The position numbers and the translations under genes are program-made. From Mortierella sp. BCC40632 (Eukaryota > Mortierellomycota > Mortierellomycetes > Mortierellales > Mortierellaceae): 64,000 nt of DNA. Where the stretch lies: the NCBI GenBank assembly GCA_011634665.1, contig WAEK01000020.1, positions 570,001 through 634,000 of the forward strand, written 5' to 3'. Shown here one piece after another: positions 1-11,068 of the stretch; position 1 is the first letter of the stretch; every line of letters starts with the position of its first letter. The notes under the pieces were generated by a model. The model had not been told where the DNA came from, searched no databases, and saw only the letters and a program-made list of their open reading frames with translations.

Positions 1-28
1 TCTCGGCAAGAGTGGCGAGGGTACCTAT

Positions 29-65
<37 letters not shown>

Positions 66-1519
66 CATGTTCGTTTTGGTGAGCTCTTCTTCTTGGTGGC
101 GACTTGTTCTAACTCCTCCTTTTGGACTCTTCTATCTCCCTTCTCTCTATGCAACTCTCCTTTCACTGCTCCATAGGAAAGAGTACTCTGCTGAATGCCA
201 TCTTGGGTCAGGAAATGTTTACAACAAAGACCTCTGTCAACGTAAGTTTGCTGGTTGTGGCTCTCCTCACTCACCCCCCTCGCACCTCCCCCTCCCGACG
301 CCCTACTTCAGGAACAGGGCTACCTCCCCACCCCTTAGTGCCTTGTCTCGCTTGGTTGGGCTGTGGAGTGGAAGGACAGAGGTTATTTGTGGATTTGTGG
401 TCGCTGTCGACTAACGGCCCGTCCCGTTTCGACCTTTTGTGTGGTGCATCCCTCTGCGAGCGTGGACACAACTGGACCGACCCTGCTCACCTGCTGAAGG
501 CTGTTTACTGACACTTTTATTTTATTTTATATATTTTATATTGTCGACAATTATTCATTGTGGTCAATGGGCTTGATCATGCACTGTTTATATGTGTACG
601 GACTACTCCTTTACCAATGATGACAACAACAGGAAGTAACGCAAAGAGTCTCTCAAGCAACAAATCACTTTCTCAACATCCCGTCAAACCCGGTGATGCA
701 CTGTATCGATACGCCGTCGTTCAATGGACAGATTCACAACTCGGCGCGTGTCAACGAGATTGGAGCACTCCTGACAAAGATTGCTGGTGGAGTCGATGCC
801 TTTTTGTTTGTCGTCAAATGCACACGCTATCGGTAAGAAATGGGTCCCAGTTGAAGAAAAAAGGAAAAGGAAAGGAAAAGGAAAGGAAAGGAGAGGAAAG
901 GGAAAAAAAATGGTGTCATGAGAGTCTGGACACACTATGGCCATCATAACGCTGTTGATCCTAATCCATCTATGCTCTCTTTACGACCAATTGCATGGGT
1001 GATAGATACGATAATACATTCCACCAGACACTTTTGACGTATCAGACACTACTGACACCAGCCTTTTGGCCAAAGATGATCCTTGTCTTTACGCACGCCA
1101 CCCCAGAGCTTCTGCCAGATCCCCAGTCACGGCTACCGCTGCTCGCGTGGGCACGCGAGATCCAGGATGATTTCAAGCTGGAGGCTCCACCCAAGGTGGT
1201 CTTTGCCATGGACTTTGTCCGATTCCCTTATCCCGCAGGAGGAGCACAGGATTTCTGGGAGCGATTGATGGAACTGGATGCCAACACGGAGCCATACTGT
1301 CATCGTCCGTTCCTGGAGAGTTTTGGGAATGGAATAGCGGTGGATGGGTATGTGCAGAGGATCAGGGGTCATTTGGCTGTTTTTGAACCCAACTTTTTTG
1401 AAGAGCAAGCCGAGGGTGAGTATCGGGAAAAGGAACAAAAGAAGCGGAAGCAGAGTCTGTTGGGGATCTTTCGTAGACGAAGTAGTAACCAGGTGCCAAA
1501 GCCTGGTGCTGGGCCATAG
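1..1519 (+). CDS. AIG1-type GTPase, 5' partial
   Basis: Coding exons are about 1-20, 177-241, 633-832 and 1006-1519; the 5' end lies outside the window. Joining exons 1 and 2 restores a P-loop, GKSGEGKST, followed by TLLNAILGQ. Exon 3 supplies a G3-like IDTPSFNG (family norm DTPG) and a hydrophobic strand, AFLFVVKCTRY. Exon 4 supplies FTHATPE at the G4 position, resembling the THA motif of Toc/AIG1 GTPases rather than NKxD. Phases agree at all three junctions. The C-terminus is basic (KEQKKRKQ, FRRRSS). AIG1/IMAP-type GTPases bind GTP and act at membranes or in immunity in plants and animals; the fungal role is unknown. The family call is firm, the function is not. Confidence 0.85.
31..65. 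repeat. Poly-T tract in intron 1 of the AIG1 GTPase gene
   Basis: Thirty-five T in a row lie just inside the intron that follows the first visible exon. It is one of many homopolymer runs of 30 or more in this window. Confidence 0.95.
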
Positions 1520-1868
1520 AGTAAAATGAAGAGAAAGGAGGAGAGCCTGCAAAATGAACAAGACGAAAAGAATTGTCAGGGTGAATGCATTGTGCGTGTT
1601 TTCTTCTTTTTATTTAAAATCTCTGTCTTCATCTAGCTGCATCCATCTTCCAGCTGCATCCATTTTCCCTTTTGAATGATGCGTCCCAAAGAAGTCAAGA
1701 GTCTAGTGACTAGACCTTTTCTTTCTTTTTAGGCTCTCTCGGCGCGCAGACGTGAGACTAGGGGGCTGAAGGGTCTTTTTCTCTCTCTCTCTCTCTCTGC
1801 CTCTCTCCTGTCCTCTCTCTTCCTCTCTCTCTTCCTTTCATTCTATTCCTTCATTGTCCGCCTTCTCC
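1520..1868. promoter_or_regulatory. Spacer with CT-rich leader before the F-box gene
   Basis: This 349-bp gap separates two tandem + strand genes. Its last ~90 bp are almost pure CT, including a perfect CT run near 1781-1799, which looks like a pyrimidine-rich leader or promoter element. No open frame is seen here. Confidence 0.5.
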
Positions 1869-4800
1869 ATGTCCTCTTCGCCCACTCGAGAAGAATTGAC
1901 TCTTTGGGACAGTCATCAGGAGACAGGAGGACATGTGCCACGGCATCCTCAAGGACCTTCTCCAGAACAAAACACCACGTCCATGTCACCCCATGTCAAC
2001 ATGCCCATTCCGTCCGTCACCCACCTGGACTCGCCTCCTCTCTGTTCAATAACCAGGGCCCCCAAGGACTCAATATCGCGTTTGCCACCCGAGTGCCTCG
2101 ATCTTATCATTTCTTATCATGCACAGGATCTATGTATGCTCCACTCACTACTCCTCGTCAACAAGGTCTTTTTCCAACTCACGGTCCCGTTCCTCTACCG
2201 GTCCCCCTTCCGTCTCATCTTTGACTCGTCCTTGTCTCGTCAACGACTCAGACGTCAACGACTCCAACGCCGCCATCTCCTCGAAAAGGATCGCCTTCAA
2301 CAGTCACAGGCGCGTACTTTTGTCTTTCCAGGACCGTCTGACTATGGCACTGCTGGAGGCAGGCGATGGACCCATGAAACGGACATGGCCCATCGACCGA
2401 CCGAGCCTTGGAGTGACTCTGCTCGAAACGTCAAGCTGGTTTGGCTCCTCTTGGGCTCTTTATCCCATCTACGATGGGTCATGGACGATCTCCCGCCACT
2501 CTCGTACAAGTTTTCAATGCTCAGGATCCCACAACGAGAACTGGAAAAGTCCAATCGACCAGGAAATCTCTACCCTTCTTTTTCTTCACCTCCTTCTTCC
2601 GAGTCTGTCCAAGAGAATAAATGGCCTAAACTTGATCCTCATAAGAATGGGATTCTCTCTGTGAGTGAACAGGCCAAATATCTGGTCGATTCGACCCCAA
2701 CCACCATCCCGATGGCTTCTTTCTCATCCGCAGCTTTCCCATTCCGGACCGAACATGGGATTGAACCTAGTTATAACGATACGGCGGACGAAGGAGCTTC
2801 TCGAAGATCAGGTGTTGACACTGACAGAGGTTCGAATCCGATTCAAGAGTTGACGGTGGATTATCTTCAGTATTATCGAGATCAATGGCACAAGAATCTT
2901 TCGGATGCTCTTTTTACACTCTTTCCTTCCATCAGTTGTTGGACCATGGATGAATGGATGCAATCTCGGGAGAGGAGTCGGTATGCTTCGACGATTGAAC
3001 AAGGGTTCTTGATGCATTCTCCAGGACGGATCACGAGTCTGACGATTCCCTTGGCGAGGGCGTCGACATTTCTGGAGGCTGCAACAAAACTCAAGTCATT
3101 GAGACGAGTGACCTTTGTTGATATTGGGAACAGAAAGAGTCAAGGAGTAGAAGAAGCGATCCAGTTTGTGGCACTCCATGATCGAGCCATTCTGAATCCT
3201 GTTCCGAGAGGAAAGGAAGGAGAAGGAGAAGGAAAAGAAAAGATCTCGGATCCATTGTCTTCAGTCACGTTGACGGAGATCAAGATTGGAGAACACATGA
3301 GTGCAGGTTCACCCGATCTGTACAGGATTCTTCAAGCTATGAAATGTCCGCGGATAGTTGACTTGTCTGGTTGGACAGGTGCCTCGGCCGATCTTTTGCA
3401 GATCCCAGGCGAGTTTTTGGAAACACTTTTATTGCCCTGGAATGTTCCCCTAAGAGCTCAATGTCCTATCCAAGTGTTCTTGGAAAAGTGTCCAAGACTT
3501 CAAAAGTTGCATATCGAGATTGGGGAACCTCATGGAAGAGAACTCTTTTTGGTCAAAAAGTCTCTGGGATCAAGTGAAATAGGAGAAAGTCAAGGGGAAT
3601 CACTCCTAGGACATGGCTACATATCCTCTTCAACACCTTTGTTAAACCAGAGTCAAGACAAGAGAAAGAATTCATGTGCTGAGGTACAACGTTTAAAGGT
3701 ATTAGAGATTGCAGGACCAACCATCTCGGTAGCTCTGGCGGCGATGAATGCTTCCATGACATTTTGGAATACGCTTGAACGACTTGTGGTGTATAGTCGG
3801 TCAAGCAGTAGTGTTTTCCAATCTACGGGGGCCATTTATGCTCGGTTTCCGGAAGGATTGCCTAAAGAAGTGTTTTATCCGCAGTCGACATCACGATCAC
3901 GACCACGGCCACAGACAACGACAGGATTCTCTGTAGGAGGTAGTACAGGAGAGATGACAACTGCTGAACAAAAAGAGACAAGCAAGGAGACAAGCATAGA
4001 AGACTCTGAAGAGTCGAATGATCGTCCCAAGCTTTGTATGCTGAATCACCTGGAACTTCAGGGCGACGTTGCCATCACCTCGTTCTTTGTCCTGGATCTC
4101 CTTCAGCGGTGTCATCGACTTGGAGCGACTCTTGTCGGGAGTCAATTAAGGACCTTGATCCTGAGGGCAGGGTCAAGTGAAGCACCCCCAAGTCCTGTCG
4201 CTTTCAAAACTATCCTGAGTCATGCGCCCAGGACGCTTCAAGAACTAGAGCTTTCAGGGGCTCATTGGTGGATTGTAGATGAAGACCTGGAATGGGTCGT
4301 CCGTACCAACGTCATGCCAGACCTTCGGCGGCTAAAGCTTTTACAGTGCACAGCAAGAAGTCGAGTTTCCCGAGCAGATCAAGATACAGGGACAGTCGTC
4401 AAACCGACTAGTGAAGAAGATGTGTATTTGGAACAGTCGGGGAATCGTATTGTCGAAGCGGCTGCGAATGCTGAGATGACGACGGTACGAGCTCCTGTAC
4501 AACCTCCAGTCCTTGATGATGCTCGGTCATCGTCTTTGACAGGATTGCCGGGGCAGGCGTGGATGCACACTTCGTCTCTCTCTTCATTACCAGGTTCTGT
4601 CTTTCAATCACGACCACCGGCACCGACGTTCCGATTAAAGACCGAGATGGGGTTATCACCACGAGGGGTGTTGGAGATGGTGAGACGGATGCCATTACTG
4701 GAGACATTTCTACTAGAGTTAGAACCGGAGCCCTTTCCAGCATGGCCATATCCTAAATTGGGGCCACAGGGAATGATGCAACGGCCTGTTCCTGCAAAGG

Positions 4801-4928
4801 GAGGAAAGGAAGAAGAAGAAGGGTTGACATGGCAGACTCTTCCGAGGGCTCTGGAAACGCTTTTGAAGGATCGATTAGTGCCTCTTGAGTTTGATGTGTT
4901 GCTCAATGCACCCATGCTTTCGATCTGA
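1869..4928 (+). CDS. F-box protein, intronless, large
   Basis: The frame runs 1019 codons without an intron. The first ATG in frame is at 1869; codons before it start from TTG and lie in the CT-rich leader. Near residues 70-115 is an F-box: a run beginning LPPECLDLIISYH and ending VPFLYRSPFRLI. F-box proteins bind Skp1 and bring substrates to SCF ubiquitin ligases. The rest contains weak leucine-rich spacing (for example LRRLKLLQC, LQELELSGAHW), typical of large LRR-like F-box families in Mucoromycota, plus Ser/Glu-rich loops. The substrate is not predictable. It converges with the MFS gene, whose stop is 293 bp away. Confidence 0.85.
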   Translation: MSSSPTREELTLWDSHQETGGHVPRHPQGPSPEQNTTSMSPHVNMPIPSVTHLDSPPLCSITRAPKDSISRLPPECLDLIISYHAQDLCMLHSLLLVNKVFFQLTVPFLYRSPFRLIFDSSLSRQRLRRQRLQRRHLLEKDRLQQSQARTFVFPGPSDYGTAGGRRWTHETDMAHRPTEPWSDSARNVKLVWLLLGSLSHLRWVMDDLPPLSYKFSMLRIPQRELEKSNRPGNLYPSFSSPPSSESVQENKWPKLDPHKNGILSVSEQAKYLVDSTPTTIPMASFSSAAFPFRTEHGIEPSYNDTADEGASRRSGVDTDRGSNPIQELTVDYLQYYRDQWHKNLSDALFTLFPSISCWTMDEWMQSRERSRYASTIEQGFLMHSPGRITSLTIPLARASTFLEAATKLKSLRRVTFVDIGNRKSQGVEEAIQFVALHDRAILNPVPRGKEGEGEGKEKISDPLSSVTLTEIKIGEHMSAGSPDLYRILQAMKCPRIVDLSGWTGASADLLQIPGEFLETLLLPWNVPLRAQCPIQVFLEKCPRLQKLHIEIGEPHGRELFLVKKSLGSSEIGESQGESLLGHGYISSSTPLLNQSQDKRKNSCAEVQRLKVLEIAGPTISVALAAMNASMTFWNTLERLVVYSRSSSSVFQSTGAIYARFPEGLPKEVFYPQSTSRSRPRPQTTTGFSVGGSTGEMTTAEQKETSKETSIEDSEESNDRPKLCMLNHLELQGDVAITSFFVLDLLQRCHRLGATLVGSQLRTLILRAGSSEAPPSPVAFKTILSHAPRTLQELELSGAHWWIVDEDLEWVVRTNVMPDLRRLKLLQCTARSRVSRADQDTGTVVKPTSEEDVYLEQSGNRIVEAAANAEMTTVRAPVQPPVLDDARSSSLTGLPGQAWMHTSSLSSLPGSVFQSRPPAPTFRLKTEMGLSPRGVLEMVRRMPLLETFLLELEPEPFPAWPYPKLGPQGMMQRPVPAKGGKEEEEGLTWQTLPRALETLLKDRLVPLEFDVLLNAPMLSI

Positions 4929-5125
4929 TTCTTTTCTTCTTTTTTTTCCCCTTCTTTCTTTTCCCCTTCTTTTTCTTTCTTTCTCTTTTCTTTTTATTAG
5001 AGTCTATTGAGAATATTAAAAAGAGGGGTAGAGTTCTCTTTGTTCTCTCCTCAAAGAACAATTACAAGAGATATGATTATGATGATAATGATGATAATAG
5101 TGACAATGATGACTACAATTACATA

Positions 5126-5134
5126 TGAAAAAAA

Positions 5135-5174
<40 letters not shown>

Positions 5175-5203
5175 AAAAAAGAAAGAAAGAAAGAAAGAAA
5201 AGG
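5126..5203. repeat. (GAAA)n microsatellite
   Basis: A nearly perfect GAAA tetranucleotide repeat lies between the convergent F-box and MFS genes. The whole 4929-5220 gap is low complexity, with CT-rich sequence on its left side, and holds no gene. Confidence 0.95.
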
Positions 5204-5220
5204 AGGGGGGTTGTTCAAGA

Positions 5221-5912
5221 CTAGACAAGAGAAAAGACAGATGGATTTACATAGAGTTTCAGGATTAGACTTAGAATAGTGCCGATGCCGAGAATGACAC
5301 CCATACCCAACAGAAAGGATTGGTCCCCTTGATTTGGACCTTGGTCTAGGATCACTCTTCCTGCGGTCACACTAAGGGCAGATCCTAGAGCGGTTCCAAA
5401 AGCTAGGACTCCTGTAACACTCGCTAATCGACGAATTCCTATCGTTGTCACCAGTGGTAATATGGGATTAGGAGAGTGAGTAAGAAAAAAAAAAAAAGAG
5501 AACAAACGAGCTAATGAGCCTAGCACGGTTCCATAAGAATATAAGGGGGAGGGGGGGAGGTTGCTTTACCAAAAAGACGAGCTGCCGAAGAAATCAGGAC
5601 GACCAAAAGACTGGTTGAAAAGAATCCATTGACAAGACCATAGATGGTCAAGATGGTCATGGAAGAACTTGCCCACATCCAGAATGTGAGAACGATTGCA
5701 CTGGAACATAAAGTAGAGAGAAACAATATGTTGAGAGGACCGATGGAATCACTGGCCCAACCGATGAGGACTTGTCCTAGGAGACTGGTTCCATGTAGGA
5801 TCTGGATCAAGGACGTCACGGTTGAAGGTTGGATGTCATGGACCCTAGCATAGGCTGTTGTGTTTTTGTTGGAAGAACAATGTCCATTATTTTTTCTGAT
5901 TAGACTTGTGCT

Positions 5913-5949
<37 letters not shown>

Positions 5950-6728
5950 GCTCGCTGGAGGAAAGGAAGGGATGGTAGAAATCAATACACAACCTGGTAT
6001 AAAGTAGTATGGATTCAAGGATCCCAAGGCCATCAACAGACCAACCCCGACAAGCAACCGAAATTTCAAGTTCCTAAGCAACCTTGTCCAATTCCAAAAA
6101 CCCTCGATCGTCATGTTTGCATCCTCTTCCTCCTCCACCGCCGCCGCCGCCGTTGCTGCCACCAATCCTCGAGACGGACCAAAGTTGGTCCAACCGTTAC
6201 CGGTGGTGATGGTTGCTTCATAAGGTGGAACTTGATCTAACGAGATAGTGTTTTCCGGCTCCTTTTCTGACCTAAAACAAGCCTGTAGCTGTGCAGGAGG
6301 TAGATTGGTATACCGTTGAGGAGGAAGAGGAGGAGGAAGAGGAGGAAGAGGAGAAACCCTTGCCTCGACGTCTGTGCGTTCCCGCCGTCTCTGGATCATC
6401 TTTTTCCTCGTGGAGTGCCGAGTGGGTTCGATTTTGGTTCGGATCAGGTAGGCGATCGGGGTGAGAACCAAGAAATGGATCAAGGCCATGATCCGGATCG
6501 TCCAAGGGAATGCCAGTATGTGATTGAGATATTGGATGAACGGAGTCAAGACCATTCCTCCAACTGCTCCTCCAGAAATTATGATCCCTGTCACGAGTCC
6601 GCGCCGTCTGTGTGAGAAAGCGAGGAGAGAGAGGGAGGGAGGGAGGGGGAGGGGGAGGGAGAGAAGAGGAGGATGAAGGGGGGTTTATGTTTTGTTTTGT
6701 TTTGTTAGAAAAAAAAAACGGCGACGCG

Positions 6729-6762
<34 letters not shown>

Positions 6763-7812
6763 TTAGAAGAAAAGAAAAATGTGCGACTTGTGTGAGGGAA
6801 AAGATAACCCTTTTTTCTTCTTCTTCTTCTTCTTTTGATCCGCAGGTCTGTTTCTCTTCTAATCCATAGACCACACCATATTTCTAATATCTCTTTAGGA
6901 ATTGGACAAGTAGGGAGGAAGGAAGGGGAAGAGGGATAGGGATAGGGGGGAGAGGGATCCACTTGCCTGAAGAACCATTGAGAAGAGATTGAAATAGATG
7001 GGAAAAGGACAAAAGAGCCACCGAGGCCATAAAGAACCCCCTGAAAGAGATAATAGGGCCAGAGTTGTCGAGTCGAAAGAATCGAGACAATCATCAAGGT
7101 CAAGGTCATGATCCATCCACCCAAAAGGATACTGATACGGTAACCGAAAGAGTCTGCGAATGGACCTGTCAGGATGCCTGTTAGGTGCATACTTGTGAAC
7201 TGAAGAGTACTCATCCAGGCCAAGTGCAAAGTCGATGCGGAGCTATCTTTGTCCTTGACCTGGATAGGTTATTATTCGATCCAAAAGAGAGGGGGAAAGA
7301 GACATGAAAAAAAACATATATAAGAAGTTGAACAAACCAAAAAAAAAATATACAAGGAGAAAAGAAGAAGAAAAAAAAAAAAAAAAGGGAAAAGAACAAG
7401 TTACCTGACGGATATCAAAAGAATGAGTTGTTCCGATCGTGATGACCTGACACAGGAATGCAGCGACCACAATCCCCCATCGAGAATTTTTTTCTTTTTC
7501 AGCCAAGTCTCTTTCTTCTTGCTCTTCCATCCTCAGCCGTCGGATCGAGGTCGTTTCATGCATGATTGATTCTACTTCCATTTCTTCATCATTGGCTTGG
7601 ACGAGAGGTGTATTGTCTGGGGTTGGGGTGAACCTTGGAGGGGGAGGAGTATCGACCTCGGACAAGGCTTCCTCTTCGAATTGACTTGTTGTTGTTGTTG
7701 CTGTTGTTGTCGTTGCTGCTGCTGTCGTGGGATTTGTAGGTGTGACCATGGTCGAGAGAGAAGTCTTGTGTTGTACATGCACTGGATGGCAATGGTGATG
7801 ATGATGTGACAT
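5221..7812 (-). CDS. MFS transporter, monocarboxylate-porter-like
   Basis: Five exons: 7812-7405, 7259-6967, 6607-5994, 5854-5570 and 5438-5221, giving 605 aa. The N-terminal ~115 residues are His/Thr/Ala-rich and cytosolic. Twelve hydrophobic helices follow in two halves, separated by a long charged loop with poly-Pro and poly-Glu stretches. Motifs fit the MCT-like branch of the major facilitator superfamily: a GILTGPFADSFGYR loop after the second helix, RRGLVTGIIISGGAVGG in helix 5, and GQVLIGWASDSIG in the second half. Intron 2 begins with GC, not GT (6966-6965); only this donor keeps the frame and gives FFRRRGLVTG. The substrate is unknown; monocarboxylates are only the family prototype. 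Confidence 0.85.
6608..6966 (-). other. GC-AG intron in the MFS gene
   Basis: The donor reads CAG|GCAAGT and the acceptor ACAG|ACGG. A nearby GT donor (GTGGAT, four bases further in) would shift the frame and destroy the conserved helix-5 motif. The intron contains a 31-nt homopolymer run (6729-6759). Confidence 0.75.
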
Positions 7813-8028
7813 TCTCTAATGGACACCCCTCTTTTTATTTTATTTATTATAGTTATTTTTCTATACCCTTTTTTTTGTGCTTTTTGTCAACGGTGGATGC
7901 AAAGGGATCAAGGAAAACAGGAAGAGAGAAGGACTTCCAAGTCGTGTGAATAGTCTCAAGATGGATGGAATGTGTAAAAAAAAAGAAAAAATACGATAGC
8001 AGGAAAGATGAAGAACAAACATACAAGC

Positions 8029-8088
<60 letters not shown>

Positions 8089-8675
8089 GAAAAGAAAGAA
8101 AGAGAAAAACCTCGGGTTTAAGAGGAATGAGGAATGGGCGCCCATTCGCTTTGCTCCGTCACGGATATGAGCAAGATATGGAGGAAGGGTGGGAAAGCAC
8201 CCCATTCCATGTGGGAACATAGAAGAGAAGGAAGAAAGAAAAAGAGGGAGAAGAAGGGAGGAGGAAACACTTGGACTCTATCCCTACATCTCTTTCAATA
8301 GACCAGAAAGCGTCGGATCAAATATAGACACGGATTAACAGGACTGGGGCACCAGAAAAAAAAAAAGAAAGAAAGAGTCGGTTCTCCTGCTTTTTTTTTT
8401 TTTTTTTTTGCTTTTTTCCCCTCCTTCCTCTTCCCATCCTTCTATTCAACACCACTGTATCCCCCACCCCATACAACAGTCTTTCTGCCTTTTGCTCACG
8501 AGGAAAAGAAAGATCGACTACAGGTTTACTGCTCTGCAAGCATGCCCTTCTTCCTCTCTCCTCTTCACACAGCAGCAGATCTTGTATCTGTTTGAGGGGA
8601 GAGAAGGGGAGTCCCCGAGTCCCTCTCTCTCTCTCTCTCTTTCTCTCTCTGTTGTCGAACACGAGTCACTTTCAT

Positions 8676-8711
<36 letters not shown>

Positions 8712-9262
8712 ACCCTCGTCCTCGGTGTCTTTTGATTACGCGAGTCATTCCTCTTTTTTAGCCCCTCCAAAGAGGATGAAGTCTCGGCGCACGGACGGGG
8801 CCCTCGGAGGAAAGAAAAAAGAAAAAAGAAAAGGGATTGAGTAATGATGTGACTGAGATCAAAAAAAAAAAAAAAGTGAAAAATTTTTTTCTGTGTCCTT
8901 TTTTTATATATAAGAGAGGAATAAAAAAACACTTTGTTTCAACCTATATTACCCATTTCTATTCTGTATTGCACTGTAAGAGTATCCCGAATATCTTCTA
9001 ATCTTTTTTTTTTCCTCCCTTCTTTCTTCAGCTCCTTGGACGTATCCAACAAACAATACTACTAGTACAAAAGAAAGAAAGATAGAAAGAAAAAAAAAAA
9101 AAGAGAAAGAGAGAGAAAGAGAAAAGAGAATGTAACCGGTGTATAATTGCTGCTTAAAAGGGAAAAGACCCTTTCAACATCCCTACACACACACGTTCTT
9201 ATTTCCCCTTCTTTCCCTACTTTTTTTTTTATCCTCCCAACTCTTCTATATATCTATATCTC
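7813..9262. other. Intergenic, low-complexity, no gene seen
   Basis: Between two tandem - strand genes. It holds a long GA repeat (8032-8085), a CT repeat near 8622-8649 and a 32-nt poly-T (8679-8710). No open frame other than repeat translations was found. Confidence 0.7.
8032..8085. repeat. (GA)n microsatellite
   Basis: A perfect GA dinucleotide run of about 54 bp lies upstream of the MFS gene start. Confidence 0.95.
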
Positions 9263-11021
9263 TTAGAGGAGGTTCGACTCGTAAAAGTTACCGTCCTGCT
9301 GCTGGGCTGGGGGAACAGGTGGACGGGGGTTCACACGAGGCGTCAATCCACTTGGTGGAGGCGCAACATATCCTCCCGCTCCTCCAGTCACACCAGGAGA
9401 TGTAGGAGTGGCAGGGGCAATCCTAGGCGAGGGTGCTCCAAACACTTCCTTGTTCAAGGGTTGAAAGTGTTGCGCCTGAGGAGGAGGAATATGTTGTTGT
9501 TGGATATACTGTTGAGGAGGGGAGGAACCCGACGATTGAGGAACAGGTGGCATCACGGGCTTGGGATACGACACAGGAGTCGACGTCGTTGGCAATGCGG
9601 GCATGGGCACAGCAGGAGCTGGGGTCGTCATGGGAGACGAAGAGGTCGTGGGTTCGGGCACGACCGACTTGCGGTTCACGGCTGCGAGGACATCCTCATA
9701 AAAGTCATCGCCCAGACCATCCTCCTCATCATCTTCAGCATCATAGTCACCAAGAGTATGCTGCTGCTGGGACATTGGGGGAGGCGGAACAAATCCAGAG
9801 GACTGAAGACCACCATAGGGCGACGAAACCTGCTCCTGATCGGGCGAACGAACTGGAGAAAGAACATTGGCAGACGACTGACTAGCAGAGGTCGAAACTC
9901 CCACAGTGGTGTTGATGGTAGGAGGGTTGACAGGGACCTCAGCTTGCATCATTCGTCTCCTGATATCATCCTCCGTCTCATCCTCTCCGTTAGCTTGCTG
10001 TTGACGCTGTTGCATCTTTTGGGCTTGGTGATCCTTGGCAGCACCTTGGTTGGGCAAGACAACAGGTCCCGAGACAGGAACACCTGTAAACTTGACCGAC
10101 TTTTTACGCTGAATCTCCACAGGACCTGTCTCAACCGTGGCGGGGCCGGCGGCGGCTGCGGCTGCGGCATTTGCCTGAGCAACAATCGCAGCAGGCATGG
10201 CAGGCACAGGCTCCATGGGTGCCTTTTGAGTCGCACCCGATTCATCATCCTCATCATCATCAGCCGTCTGTGCATAAGCACCAAAGATCGTGTCACGGTA
10301 ACCGTTGTAGATAGGACCCGAATCCTCCTCTACCTCAGCCTTGTCATCAAACTGAGTTGGGTTGATCGACTTTTGGGCCGCGGGGAGAGGAGCAGGAGAA
10401 GCAGGCTTGGGCTGGACGACGGGGAGGGGCTGAGCAGGCTTCTCCTGAACAGGAGACTGCTGTTGCTGTTGCTGTTGTTGCTGACGCTGCAACATGCGCT
10501 GCTGTTGCTCCAGATGATGTTGCTGGACATCCGAGGGGGATTGTGTACGGTCACGAAGAGAACGGTTCGAGGTCGAGTGCGAGAGTCCTGGGACAGGGCC
10601 ACGACCCATGGGACCAGCGGCAGCGGGGTTCATCATGCGAGGGTGAGGATCATAGGCCGACTCGATCTCAGTGTCGACCGAGTCGCGTGAACGTGGCTGG
10701 AAGGGGTTCTGGTGTTGTTGCAGAGGCGAGGGCTGGTGAGGGGCCATCAATGGGTTGGGTGCACCATAAGGCTGGGGACCCTGATCAGCGGCATATGGGG
10801 ATGGAGTCGGGAGCTGTGGAGGCTGGTACTGGTGGTCGCGTGGGGCCTGGTTGGGCAGACGGGGGGACTGGTTGGGCATACGAGGGGATTGGTTGGGCAT
10901 ACGAGGCGACATACGAGCGTTGGCCATCATTGGGTCCTGCGAATCAAAGGGGTTCCGGGGACCACCAGCAGCGGCGGGTGGAGCATGGGCGTTTTGCATC
11001 ATGTGAGGGGGCTGTTGCTGT

Positions 11022-11068
<47 letters not shown>

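Noticed and set aside
1854..1868. Five extra codons before the F-box start
   Set aside because: They begin with TTG inside the CT-rich leader; the first ATG is at 1869.
2830..2845. Sequence GGTTCGAATCC resembling a tRNA T-loop/B box
   Set aside because: It lies inside the F-box coding frame and no acceptor stem, anticodon arm or D-loop can be formed around it.
9461..10690. 409-codon open frame on the + strand
   Set aside because: It is the antisense of the Kre9/KNH-like tail, rich in Arg/Leu/His as expected from reversed Gln/Pro/Asp codons, with no motif of its own.
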